From Charina bottae (lineage: Eukaryota; Chordata; Lepidosauria; Squamata; Charinaidae): 64,000 nt of DNA. Every line of letters begins with the position of its first letter. The stretch's first letter is position 1. Under the pieces are notes generated by a model that worked only from the letters and a program-made list of their open reading frames with translations, had not been told where the DNA came from and did no database searches. This document shows, in pieces, positions 10,658 through 37,934 of this stretch. Location: positions 26,762,274 to 26,826,273 of the forward strand of contig JALMGJ010000013.1 of assembly GCA_023362775.1 (NCBI GenBank), read 5' to 3'. The translations under genes were made by a program, and so were the position numbers.

Positions 10658-13600
10658 ATGAATTTTGGCTTCACGCAAGAACAAGTGGCATGCGTATGCG
10701 AAGTCTTGCAGCAAGGGGGCAACATTGAGCGCTTGGGCCGGTTCCTCTGGTCCCTGCCGGCTTGTGACCACCTGCACAAGAACGAGAGTGTCCTACAGGC
10801 CAAGGCCGTGGTGGCTTTCCATCGGGGCAATTTCCGGGAGCTCTACAAGATCTTAGAGGGCTATCAGTTCTCACCGCACAATCACCCCAAACTCCAGCAA
10901 CTGTGGCTCAAGGCTCACTACGCTGAAGCAGAGAAGTTGCGCGGAAGGCCGCTGGGGGCCGTGGGAAAATACAGGGTGCGGCGCAAATTCCCTTTGCCTC
11001 GGACCATCTGGGACGGGGAGGAAACCAGTTACTGCTTCAAGGTAAGTCTCCTTGGAATTATATTTTGGCTAAGGTTATTTCTCAACTCATGGAAATCCCA
11101 CTCCCAAGGATGGAACAAAAAGAGCCAGTTTGGTCTAGTGGTTAAGGCAACGGGCTAGAAACCAGAAGACTGAGAATTCCAGTCCCGCCTTAGGCGTGAA
11201 AGCTGGCTGGGTGACCCTGAGCCAATCACATTCTCTCAGCCCAACCCACCTCACAGGGTGGTGGTTGTGGGGAAAGGAGGAGGAGGAAGGAGTATGAGGT
11301 ATGTTCGCCGCCTTGAGTTATTTATAAAAATAATAAAGGCGGGATGAAAAATCTAATAATAAATAAGTTTCCAACACCCAGAACTTTGAGTTTCGCAGGC
11401 ACAAGAAACATAAATCGCTCCTTGAAAAGTTTTACGTTTGGGATAAATAACCTGATCATTACAACTCCTCTCTTGCCTAAATCTACAACTTCCTTCTAAT
11501 TATCCTTCAGTATTTCTATCACACACAACTCCAGTGTCATTCCCCACTGGAATAGCTTTTACCTAATTGCCATTAGGATGTATTATTTCTCTCTCTAAGC
11601 CTCTGCATTGACTCTGTTGTCTTCCTTGTGATCTAACTCTCCTGTTTCCGTCTCCTGCCAAGAGATCTTGCCTACTGACCCCATCTCCTTCTTTCTTTCC
11701 TCCGCTTCCATCCTACTCTTTTTCCTGATAGTCCCTCCAAAACACTCTTGGGTCGTGCAAGAACCTGCCCTTTGAAATTTCCTCCTGACCATCGGTACAT
11801 ATACCTTTTTCAGGCTGAGGGAAAACTTGGAAACGGGGGCTCTATTTCAGAAAGTAGAAGGGGCGAGACAAAAATGATTGGCCGGCGAATATTAAAATTG
11901 CACTTGATTTAATTCATTTTAATTTAATTCATTTAATAAAGTCCCCTCCGGAAATGGGGGGAGATGGGCGGTGATATAAGTTAGAAATATAAATAAATAT
12001 TAGCTTAATTAAGGAACAAGGATACCTCCCCTGTGTTTATACTTTCCTCTTTTTGTCACATTAAAAATGAAAACGTCGGAGCAGCGTTTAGAGGGTCTCT
12101 GGGTGATACACCCAAGGCTTTCTGGGGCTCTCTATGGTTCCGGAGTCTCAGGGTGTGTATCACTGCTCAAAACTTTTTAGTGCCTTATCAACATCTTGAA
12201 AAGTCTAATGAAAGTATGAAGTACAAGTTTGCTGCTACTCATAATACTCCCTGTTATCCTTGTCTTTGTATTCATCTCCTTTTCTGCAAAATTTAAATCG
12301 GGAGATTCTTGGGGAAGGGGTCTCTTGCCTGCCTCAGTCGTTCATGCCGTTCCCCACTTCCTCTAAGTTCCTCCTGAAACATTCTGAAATAAACTCCTGA
12401 GTAAGGCCTAATATTATGCATCTCTCAGAACATTCTGGAAAAGTTTCAAAGCCCATTTATTTTATACAGCCTTTGGCAGCCAAGGGAGATAATGTATGCC
12501 CTAGCTCACTTACTACAATCAAGCGAGTTTTTCCTTCACCAGTACATTACATAAACTGGCCAAGCCTTAAGGCTTTGCAAAATTTCACCCTTGATTAAAA
12601 ATAAAAGAAGGGAATGGTGACTGACTGCTAATTTTTGGAAGACAACAAAGATCAAAGTATGATGGCATTGCCCCCTGTAGGTTACATTATAACATTTAAC
12701 CTGGCCTTGAAGCATACACTTAAAACATATACAGTACTTGGGGACAAAATTAGTTGCAGCAATTCAAGAAAAGTTTTGGAATCATGAGAAAACCTTGGTG
12801 GAATTACTGATTTTGGATTCCTGCAAAAAGAAGCTGAAAGCTACTAAATCCATTTACAGCATATACAGATCTGGTTGCCCTAGCTGGAAAATGTTTAGAA
12901 ATTAATAAACTAAAATGCTCAAAGAACTGGAGTACTGTCTCTGTATGGGAAGGTTAAAGAGTTCAGTGCCATTATTTTAGAAGAAAAGATTTCAGTGAGG
13001 ATATGATTGAGCCTTACAGTATTACAAGTACAGGTAGTCCTTGACTTACGACCATTCGTTTAGTGACCATTCAAAGTTACGACGGCACTGAAAAAAGTGA
13101 CTTGTGGCCAGTCCTCACACTTACAACCGTTGCAGTGTCCCCCCGGTCACATGATCAAAACTCAGGCGCTTGGCAACCAGCATGTATTTACGATGATTAC
13201 AGCATCCCAGGGTCATGTGATTTCCATTTGTGACCTTCCCAGCCAGCTTCCAACAAGCAAAGACAATGGGGGAAGCCAGATTTGCTTAACAACCATGTGA
13301 TTCACTTAATGACCATGGTGATTCGATTAATGACCGTGGCAAAAAGTAATAAAATCGGGTGTGACTCAACGACTGCCTCGCTTAGCAATGGAAGTTCCAG
13401 TCCGAATTGTGGTCGTAAGTCGAGGACTACCTGTAGTGCAGAGGTGATTTTGTTTTCCCAGACAGCTGATGATTTTGGTCTGACTAATCCTAAGTTCAAT
13501 GACTTTCCGCTCTGCTACAGGAAAAATCCCGGAGTGTGTTACGGGAGTGGTACATCCACAACCCCTACCCTTCCCCTCGTGAGAAGAGAGAACTGGCAGA

Positions 13601-15580
13601 AGCCACTGGGCTGACCACTATTCAGGTCAGCAACTGGTTCAAGAACCGGCGCCAGAGAGACCGTGCGGCTGAGACCAGAGAGAGGTGAGGGGGCTTCTCC
13701 GCCAGCGTGGAATTCAACACAGCCACTCTGTATTTCTTACCGCAGCAGCAGCAGACATGAGATACTCTGGGGCATGGGCAGCGGGAGGAAAGTGGTCCTG
13801 GTGCTAGACGTGCAGGTGATGGCCAGGGTGAGCCAAGGAATTAGGATCCAGGCATGAGCAGGTGCAGAACGGAAACTTGGGGGATCTCTGGAGAGGCAGG
13901 AACCAAAGGGAAAGACCTCCCATGCTTTTCCATCTTCATCTCTCCATGCTGCTGCCGCCGCCGCCGCCACTAAGAAATCCAGATTTATAACCAAGGACAC
14001 TCCAGAGACCTGTCATTAATTCTCTCAGTTACCCAAAATTCCCTTTCTTCGCTGACTCTGTCATTCTCCACTGCAAATCCTCACTCCTTCCATTTAAGAC
14101 CCAAGTACGTGCCCTCGGCCGCCACTCTGTTCGACAAGATTCCCTGCTCTCCATGTTTGCATCCCAAGCTGCTCAGATGCCACTTTGTAATGCCCCCGTT
14201 GGTTTAGAGTAGCCTCCGGTTGATAAATTGTCCTGTTGCTACTTCTCTGCTTTCAAACCCTCTAAAACTTTCCTGTGAAGCTTTCCCCAAACCAGCAGTA
14301 ATAGCTTCACTTTTCCAGCACGGTTTACCGTTGGTTCATCTAGCTTCTCCATCGCTCCTGTCCCGTTGCCTTTTGCAGGCCATGAAAAGGGGGGGAAGCT
14401 GCTCATTCCGTATTCTATTTAGATTCAGGACAGTGACTGGATGCAACGGTCTTTTGGGTGATAACCACACCTCAGCCTCAATTTCATTCATCCATTCATC
14501 CTTCCATCCAATCATTCTATTGGTACTCAGGGCAGCGAACAATAATAAGGTCTTCTGACTTTCTAAAAGGCAGTTTTAACTGAAAAGTGGTCTGAAACAG
14601 ACAAGAAGTAGAATAGGAATGGGGAACTTTGGGCCCCAGGGCAGCCCACGCCGCCTGCCCCAAGGTCCCTGTTCCCCATCCTTGCCAAGAGCCGAGCTGA
14701 CTCTTCTTGGCTGCCCTCGTTTGCTTCAGCTGCTCGTCCTCTTTCCCATGATGTGGAGGTCTTTCAGGAGATCTCCCAACCTTTCCATCTTTGCCTGAAA
14801 GTAGTTGGGAGGGCTTCTGAACGACAGCAGCATTGCTAGAAGAAAGGGTGCCCGTATTCCTGAATATTTCTCTGATGTAACTTGCCTCTCTGAAGGTTCA
14901 GAGGGAAAATCCAAATGCTCTGTGTTTGATTTTGATATAAAGTAGTAGAGAACTAGGGCGTGTATGTATGTACAGTCTGTATATATATCAGGGTTAATTA
15001 ATGAATTTAAAAAACATGTCCGCAGGGTGTGGTCAAAAAAGTCAAGATGGTGGCCATGACAGTTCAATCAAAGCTTTGCCTGCTTTTTATGTAAAACACA
15101 GATAAAAAACAGGAAGGGCTTTAATCACACCATCATGGCCACCATCTTGACTTTTCTGATGATACCCTGCAGGCACCCCTGAAATATCCCAGATCAGAGA
15201 AGGTGGAAATATTTATCAACATATGCAACCGATTAGACTACTTTGGGCCCAACTGCCTTATCTGGCATCTCAGCAGTAGAGTTTCTGAACAATGTGGACT
15301 TGGGCACTGTCTTTTTCTTTTTTGCTGCAGGGAGAACAGCGAGGGCGGTGCTCTGAAGGAAGGCAGGGGCCTGCCACGAGACAGACATGTGATCCCCAGC
15401 TCCGAGGATGAAAGTTCCCCCGTTGACAGTCCCTCGCTGCTGTACCCTGCCTTGCAGCTTTCAGTTCCTGAGGGAAACTCCATTCACAATGCCCAAAGGG
15501 CGGATTACCTGCAGCACCAGCCACTCCACAACGGTCTCCTGGGATCCCTCACTTCCACGCTTGTAAATCTGGGGTCCTGA
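10658..15580 (+). CDS. SIX1/SIX2-class homeobox transcription factor (third SIX1/2 paralogue)
   Basis: Coding exons are 10658-11041, 13521-13684 and 15331-15580 (384+164+250 nt), giving 265 aa with phases 0 and 2 and GTAAGT and GTGAGG donors. The protein opens [17 protein letters not shown], four residues shorter at the N-terminus than SIX1 (MSMLPSFGF...). The SIX domain covers about residues 3-118. The homeodomain (about 119-178) contains [14 protein letters not shown] in the recognition helix. The tail keeps [12 protein letters not shown] and ends [14 protein letters not shown], matching the SIX1 end LLGPLTSSLVDLGS; the middle of the tail is divergent. It is a nuclear DNA-binding factor of the class that works with EYA co-activators. 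Its place next to SIX5 suggests a paralogue of SIX1 and SIX2 rather than either gene. The second intron matches the single SIX1 intron; the first is extra. A possible AATAAA lies at 16437-16442. I give no symbol because the naming of the third vertebrate paralogue is not certain to me. Confidence 0.92.
11120..11365 (+). mobile_element. tRNA-headed SINE (type 2b, AT-rich tail)
   Basis: Head AGAGCCAGTTTGGTCTAGTG and B box as in type 2. The 3' part is GCCTTGAGTTATTTATAAAA then AATAAAGGCGGGAT, a different tail. It lies in the first intron of the SIX1/2-like gene. Confidence 0.77.
13031..13433. mobile_element. TA-flanked MITE, family C
   Basis: Inverted ends CAGGTAGTCCTTGACTTACG and CGTAAGTCGAGGACTACCTG, each flanked by TA, as expected for Tc1/mariner-like insertions. 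The inside repeats ACTTACGACC-like and CACATGATC units. It sits in the first intron of the SIX1/2-like gene, ending about 90 bases before exon 2. Confidence 0.8.
15018..15182. mobile_element. Palindromic MITE, family D
   Basis: GCAGGGTGTGGTCAAAAAAG ... CTTTTCTGATGATACCCTGC form inverted ends enclosing TCAAGATGGTGGCCATGA and its inverse. It lies in the second intron of the SIX1/2-like gene. Confidence 0.7.
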
Positions 15581-16675
15581 AACAGTACAATACGATACCG
15601 CCCCATTCTCGGTGGATTGCTTCTTTGTTCTAGTCCTTTCACACGTAAATATTCCTGTTTCCAACTAAAGCGATCACATCACATCATGTCTCTTTGTAAC
15701 AGGGAAACTGTGCTACAACCATATTGAATCATCACTTTTGATATTGAGCAAAAAGCAACAACTTTCATGTTGGTAGAAAATGACATGTGTTTTTCTAATT
15801 GTGAGAAAGGCAGAAGCTGTCACATGTGAAATTTCATCTATCTGCACATTCCCTGAATTGCCAAAAATCTTGATTTCTCTGCCCTTTGCACCACAGAACA
15901 GCAGCATGAAAATCACTTAGCTGCAAAACTATAGAACCAAGCAAAAGTGAAGTAGCAGACTAGTAACTAAAGGCACAGAGTCACAAGTTTAAAGTTAGTA
16001 TGGGTGTATGCAACAGGAACATCTGTTTAAACTAGAAAGCATCCAATTAAGGTTAATTAGGACTTAGGCCTGGACAGCTGAGCACATACAAACACTTATC
16101 CTCCAGAGAGAACAAATGCAATTTGCATATCTTGCCACAGTGCCAAGAACCCTAATGACTTGGACAGAGAACTGTAGTGAAACAAACAATGGATTTTAGA
16201 ATGGAACCAGGAAAAGGGGGATATAGAAACAGCCTGCTATTTATCCTCTGCTGGTGGCTCTTTTTGCAGAAAGGTTCAGCAAGAAGAATTAATGGGGTTG
16301 GGAGATGATCCTGGAATATACCTCTTGAAAGGTGTGGGATAGGCATCAAAGCCTATTTTGACTGATTGCTTGTATAGAATCGAATGGTATACAAGTAGTC
16401 CATCAAAGCCAAATAATGTTCTACTGCCAATTTTTTAATAAATGTAAAATTGAAAATTTTTTCATCTAGGGCCAGATTAACCAATTCTTGGTTTATGTCC
16501 AAGTAAAACACCTACTGCCCATTTGCTTCTTTCCTACCCAAACTTTGTGTGGTTGTCAGTCTGTCTTCCCTCTTTACCCATCTGCCATGGTTCCATTGGC
16601 AATTACCATTCTATGGTAGTTTCTGGAATTAGTAATGGAGGCTGCAATTTTCTATTTGAGAATATGTCCTAACTG

Positions 16676-16830
16676 CGTTCCACGCACGTCATGCGGCCAC
16701 ATGACCGTGGAAGCGTCTTCGGACAACACTGGCTCTTCGGCTAACAAACGGAGATGAGCACCGGCCCCTAGAGTCGGACACGACTGCACAAATGTGCGGG
16801 GGGAATCTTTACCTTTTACCTAACTGAATG
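16676..16830 (+). mobile_element. Type 1 SINE, 5'-truncated
   Basis: Only the body and tail: GACCGTGGAAGCGTCTTCGG ... AGTCGGACACGACTGCAC, ending TTTACCTTTTACC. A shorter remnant of the same end is at 62650-62738. Confidence 0.75.
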
Positions 16831-16889
16831 GGAATTATTTTTAAGTAGACATGCAAAGGACTTCATTGTGGACTTAGAAATCTCTAGGA

Positions 16890-16958
16890 CAGTGTTTCTC
16901 AACCTTGGCCACATGAAGATGTGTGGACTTCAACTCCCAGAATTCTCCAGCCAACATG
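16890..16958. mobile_element. Half-length hAT MITE, family B, with intact duplication
   Basis: Only the left arm is present: it begins CAGTGTTTCTCAACC and stops at CCAGCCAACATG, the palindrome centre. It is nevertheless flanked by an exact 8-bp repeat, CTCTAGGA. Confidence 0.7.
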
Positions 16959-18618
16959 CTCTAGGACAGATACTACTACTACTACAAACTTGTGAGGCAC
17001 ATCATGTCTCTCAGCCCCTGGTCTACTTTTATTTATTTTATTTATTAATCAAACTTCTATCACCGCCCATCTCCCTCCACCTCCTACATTTGCAGGAAGG
17101 GGATAATAATGCTGCTCTACTTTACAGGGCTGTTTAAAAGATCGTACTAATAAAGAACATACAGCAATATATTCCAAAGCTAACACATGGTTAGGAGTTC
17201 TGCTGTCTACATGATCAAAATGTGTATAGACTACTCTGGCTATCTTTCACTTTCACAGCCACTGAGCTCAGATCTAAAGAGAAGAGACACCGAGGCACCG
17301 AATCAGTTAATTTTACTGCCATATTTTATTTTAATTATAAATAGAGTTGAGGGAGGAAACACTACCAATAAATATATAAATAGGTAAAAACAACAATGGA
17401 AAAATCCATTGAAGCCTAGAACAATTTCAAACACCAATTGATTGTGATATGTGGAAAGAGGAGACAGTCCAAAAAAGTGGGTAAGGGAAGGAGGACTCTG
17501 CATTCCACCCAAACAAAACAGAAACCATCCAGAAATAGGAGAGCCTGATTTATGCCCTTCACAAAGACAGAATTCTCCCTTCTCAATATGAAGCATTAAT
17601 CCTTAGCTCAGAACCAGTTTTCTCTCTTTAAAACTTCCCAACTCTCCTTGAACAAAATCAGGTCTACAGAATTATTCCTCCCTCGGGATCTTGAGGTATT
17701 GGCCCACATACAAGGGTCAGTGGGAATGCAATGCCATCCAAGCTCTGAAGTGGATTTGCTTCAGTTAAAAGTTTAAAACAACCCAGAAACAATTTACTAT
17801 ATAATAAAGCATCAAACTTGGTGTGGAGCAAGTGAGTCTATATGGACCTCAGAAACTGCATTTTGTACCTGCCAAATAGCTCGTGGAACTAAGCTGCTGG
17901 TAACTAAACTGGGCTGGATATAATAAAACCTACTCCCTGCACTAAGCTGTGGGAGAGAGAAAGGGGAGATAAAAAGCCTAGACAATAAATACAGATTTTA
18001 GATTTTTTTTAAAAAGGTTTCCAGCCCATTAGAATTATTTTAAAAATTAGATCCTTTCATTTCAAATGCAACTGTGCTCTTAGATCGAGGATAAAGGTTA
18101 ATATAAAACCTCAAACTTGCATGTTCTCAAATAAACCAGCATGGTCCCATCACCTAGAGCAATGGATTCCCTTTCCTCTTGCTGTTTTCTTCCTGCAGTT
18201 GAAACTGCTCTGTTCAAGACCACTAGAGATCAACTTAGGGCCACAGGTAGGATAGAACAGCATACACAATAGGAACACCTGGAAGTCTTGAAGAAAGCAT
18301 AGCGACAGATGAAACACTGGTAGGATACTATACAAGCGCTAAGGAAGGAAAACAGATGGGGAGAACTGATATATTGGGGGAAACGGGGGGGGGGGGGAAT
18401 GGCCTCCTCCCTTATGGCTTCCCTACTGCCCTACATTCCTCCTGTTAAGGAGGCTGGAAAGCTCCTATTGCTTGGTACATTGCTAGAAACGAAGCAGGCA
18501 CGCATATATTGCAGGCCCATGGGGTGGGATGTTCAGACATCATCAACAGAAACGGGGGAGGGGGGGTGTGTCCTGACCCCACTGGATAGATAGGCATTAC
18601 TATCACGGTGGTGAGGCA

Positions 18619-34157
<15,539 letters not shown>

Positions 34158-34279
34158 CTATAGCAGAGAGAAATAAAGAGAAATGTTCTTGATTCCTGTA
34201 TCATAATTCATAGCAAAAAAAAGTGTGTTGGGGGGGGGGAGAATGAAAAGAGTGTGAGAAGAAATTTAACCTTATAAGA

Positions 34280-34369
34280 CAATGTTTTTCAACCTTGGCA
34301 ACTTTAAGATGTGTGGACCAGCTCCCAGAGTTCCCCAGCCAGAATGCTTGCCAAGATTGAAAACCACTG
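34280..34369. mobile_element. hAT-type MITE, family B, shortened
   Basis: Diverged ends CAATGTTTTTCAACC and AAAACCACTG, with flanks TTATAAGA and TTGTAAGA. The right arm has lost most of the palindrome. It lies about 120 bases upstream of the MEIOSIN start exon. Confidence 0.75.
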
Positions 34370-35929
34370 TTGTAAGAGAAAGGGCAAAATTGCATACGCA
34401 ATGGAGAAAAGGAATTAGGAGGCAGGAGTTCCTCAGAGGGAAAATCCTAAAACAAAGAAAAAGTGCCCTGTATGGTCTGGTCCATTTTGGAATTGAAGGG
34501 AATAGAATGCTCTGTTTTCTTCCATTAGCTGAATGGGAACCAGGCCTACAGAATTTGTAAGCCAACCAGGTATGTGGGCAGGGGCCTCAACTTGAGACTA
34601 CAACATCAGCTGTCAAACTCATTCCAGACACCAATAAGAACCACACTCAAAAGAGGAGATCTCAAGTGGTGTAGATTTGTTCCAAAGCAGGGTTTTGTCA
34701 AAGCACCAGAGAGAGCAACTCTCAAGAAGGACAAAAAAAACTACTGCAATTATTCTGTTGGGGGATCCGAGATTGTAATTCATAATGGGAGAGATAAAAT
34801 GCAAATGTGAAAGACAGGTAAACGGGAATCCTGTGCTGACCACAGTCTGGGGAGAACAAGGGAGAGGAAAATCAATCAATGGGGGAAAACATGAGTACAG
34901 TAAAAGAATAGTAAATTGAGGGATTCAAAATGGCAGTGAAGCATTTAAAAGAGACTTCTCTAGAAAGAACAGAAAAGTGTGGAAGCATATTGTGTTAGAA
35001 GAACTATTAAGGAGAGAGGGTGTGAGAGGGCAGGGGGAAACCAATCTGTTTTGGGGGGTACCCTATAATAATCAAATGTCGGTGATGATGAGACAATCCA
35101 AAAGTTAAACTTTGGTTAACTTTCTTGGGCGTTACGAACTGAAGGCCAGAAAGGAAAAAACAGCCACTTTTGGCTACCCATAAAGTCCTTTTTTTTTAAG
35201 GGAACCTAGGCCCCTCCTGGAAGTCCTGAGGGATGAGGATTATTCTGGGCAGGCTACAGAGAGAGAACTTTCTTTCCCCAGGGAGGGAGGAAAGGAAGGC
35301 GCGAATAATCCAGATTCAGAAAAATGGCCATTTTCATCCGATTTCGCTGGAAGGTTCCCCTCGGGAAGGCCAAAAGAAGGTGGTGGGGAAGGCGGGGTGG
35401 TGGCAGCAAATGGATGCCAGGATCAGATGCAAGACAGAAAGGGAAACCAGCTGAAGAAGAAGCAGCCAATGGAGGATGCTTGCGAGGTGGAATATAGGTG
35501 ATTTCCCTACGGGGGCATCTCGAGAGACGATCCAACTAAGGGATCCAGCTGAGGGATCTGGTTTGCACACCACTTCAAGCCGTTGTCACATTTGACCGGC
35601 TTGGGCTGAACCCACGGAGGCTTGTAAACCACAATGGGGGGGGGGGGTTGTGCACACCCAGACCACCATGGCTTATTCTAGAAACATGGTTTGGCCACCC
35701 AGGGCTGCAAACCATCCCGGGAGGCTTCATCTGAATTAGAAAAGAGGGTCAGAAAGGGTTTTGACCAAGGGGGGGGGGGATAGCAGTTTATGTATTTTTT
35801 TTTGTGGAGGGGGGAGAGGGAAGGAGAGGAGTAAATGATAAGGAAGATCTGGATGTAACCCCCCCCCAGCTCGTTATGGCAACGGGGGGCATTCATGAAG
35901 GGAGGCGAGCAGCTGACCGGTTCGCCTCA

Positions 35930-36270
35930 GGGATACCTTCGCTGCCTTGTGGCGGACACGAGCACGGGGGAGGGAGCCGCAGCAGCAGCGGCGCGCGCTC
36001 GTTTCAGGCCGGGGTCCGTGCAATTCAGGGGCGCTCGCGCCCTGGAGAAAAAAGGGAGCGGCCAGAGGGGGAGCGAGGGGACAGGCGGCGCGGGAGGGCG
36101 GGGTCTGTCCTTATAAGACCAGGCGGGGCGAGCCGATTGGTTTGTGGCCTCGGCGGGGCGGGACTTAAGGAAAGAGGCCAGCCAATCCGCCGGCGTCTCT
36201 CCCGCTCCCGCCAAAGGCGGGAACCGACGTCACTATAAAATGCGCGGGTTGACCTTTGTTTGCTCTTTAT
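35930..36270. promoter_or_regulatory. CpG-rich divergent promoter-like segment between MEIOSIN and the receptor gene
   Basis: GC- and CpG-rich DNA in an otherwise AT-rich region. On the plus strand it has a CCAAT (36182-36186), an E2F-like AAAGGCGGGAA (36213-36222), a CRE-like GACGTCAC (36226-36233) and TATAAAA (36234-36240), ordered as in a core promoter. On the minus strand there is a second CCAAT (36140-36136) followed by a TTATAAGG TATA-like element (near 36118-36111). It sits about 1.8 kb upstream of the MEIOSIN start and 5.7 kb upstream of the receptor start. It could serve either, or a non-coding transcript. The assignment is inference. Confidence 0.55.
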
Positions 36271-36744
36271 GGGATGGGAGGGCGTGGGAGGCGCTTTTGG
36301 TTGAGGGGTGGATTTAGGCTCTCCCTCGCTGCTCTTTTACTCTCTGAATCAAGAGTCATCTTCAGCAATTGAGACTTTGTGGGAGGAGAGCTGTGTTTTA
36401 CGGGGACAGAAAATCAGGAGTCTGGGAGCCCTTTTCCAACTCGCACGTTTTATTCAAAGGCTGAACCTTTAGACGACCGATTTTTTGCCATGAGAAATGA
36501 AGGGGTCTGCTCCCCTTCTGTCTATGCTAGGAAGTATTGTGTGGTAATTGGAAAGTTGGGTTTAAAGTGAAATTATTTATTTATTGGATTTATATTACCA
36601 CCCATCTTCTCAGTAGGGAGAACTCTGGGTGGTTCACAACCAAACCAACATTAAAATACAAGACCAGTCATAATACAAATACACAAAATGTAAAATAGCA
36701 TTAAAATTCTTAGGCAATATAAATAGAATAAAATGGAATAAAAT

Positions 36745-36903
36745 CCAGATGGCTACATGTCTATGAAGGTTCTCAGTCATCCAGGTGGAACAGTCTGTGG
36801 CTTGAATCATGTCAACTGGATTTCTATTTTTTAGTGGACTTTTTAGTCCACTAAAAAATAGAAATCCAGTTGACATGATTCAAGCCACAGCCAGATGGCT
36901 ACA
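36745..36903. repeat. 46-bp perfect hairpin insertion flanked by 13-bp direct repeats
   Basis: CCAGATGGCTACA occurs at 36745-36757 and again at 36891-36903. The 133 bp between end in a perfect inverted repeat: arms 36795-36840 and 36845-36890, separated by TTTT. The arm begins CTGTGGCTTGAATCATGTCA. The left part of the insert (ATGAAGGTTCTCAGTCATCC) recurs in part at about 56468-56480. The 13-bp repeats look like a target-site duplication from retrotransposition. Confidence 0.85.
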
Positions 36904-37353
36904 GTTCTCAAATCCTGAGCGGAAGGGCCGCTCTCCATCCATGCTAGGGTGCTAGCCATCCCCAAGAATTACAGTGACCTACCAATTGTAGTTTTAAAAA
37001 GGACATTCTCCCCTGACCCGAGAGCTGGGGTAGGGGGGGAAGGGCCAGGGATGTTGCCCAGCTTGGAAAAATCACACAGGTGTTCAGGGAGTGGGCAGCA
37101 TATCCATTTGTAAGGAAATGATTAAATGGTTCTACTGTCACACTGCTCTTCATTAGAGAGGCTCTTTTTTAACCCCTCACATTCAACCAGATCTACTTTC
37201 CTGTAACAAATTAATTTTTTGTTTCCTGTTCTCTGGGATAACTCACCTCACAGGGTGGTAGTTGTGGAGAAAGCAGGAGGAGGGAACATTGACACTGCCT
37301 TGAGGTGAACAAGTCAAGGTGGGATATAAATCTATAAATTATAGAGGCTAGAT

Positions 37354-37443
37354 TAGTTTCTCAACCTTGGCAAGTTTAAGATGTGTGGAATTCTGGGAGT
37401 TGAAGTCCACACAACTTAAACTTGCCAAGGTTGAGAAACTCTG
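37354..37443. mobile_element. hAT-type MITE, family B, shortened
   Basis: TAGTTTCTCAACC...GAGAAACTCTG flanked by an exact 8-bp repeat GGCTAGAT; the first base of the left end is C to T. The centre is deleted. Confidence 0.78.
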
Positions 37444-37934
37444 GGCTAGATTCTGGATTAGTTGCACATTTCCTTGACATCAGCCCCCTTCTCAGCCTCC
37501 TCATCTCACAACACCTTTAAGAACAAAATTATCAGGGCACTCAGATTTGTGTTACCTTCTTTTCCATAAATAGCAAAATTTTGTTTTCTAATTTGTAAAT
37601 TTTGGCAAAGGTCAATGAGCTAATATCAAAGTATACATTGTATTATTGCCTATTGTGAGCTTTCTTGGGGTTTTTTGTTGGTTTGTATGAAAGAGTGTCT
37701 CTTTCCTCATCTTAAAGAGTCTGTGTGTCCCATCTCTCCATAAGGGCTTGGTCCATCATCCTTATTGCCCCTCTTCACTTGTATTGCTGCTTACCTGAAT
37801 TGTTAGTAAAATGTGATGCCCAGGCCTCCACACAGTATTCAGGGTGAGGTCTGACTAAGCCAGAATAAAACACAATTATTTCCAGATATTTGGAAATTAT
37901 GTGACTAAAACTGCATAGCTCTGTCCCTGTAAAT

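Larger units (their letters stand above)
15581..18618. other. Convergent 3' region, SIX1/2-like gene and MEIOSIN
   Basis: No gene seen. It holds the 3' UTR of the SIX1/2-like gene (possible AATAAA 16437-16442), a truncated type 1 SINE, the half MITE and an AT-rich LINE-end fragment near 17030-17090. A TTTATT near 17325 could be a distal MEIOSIN signal but is weak evidence. Confidence 0.5.

Noticed and set aside
35804..36238. Arg/Gly-rich 144-codon open frame over the CpG-rich segment, and a similar one at 51715-52104
   Set aside because: High GC removes stop codons by chance; no domain and no splice or start support.
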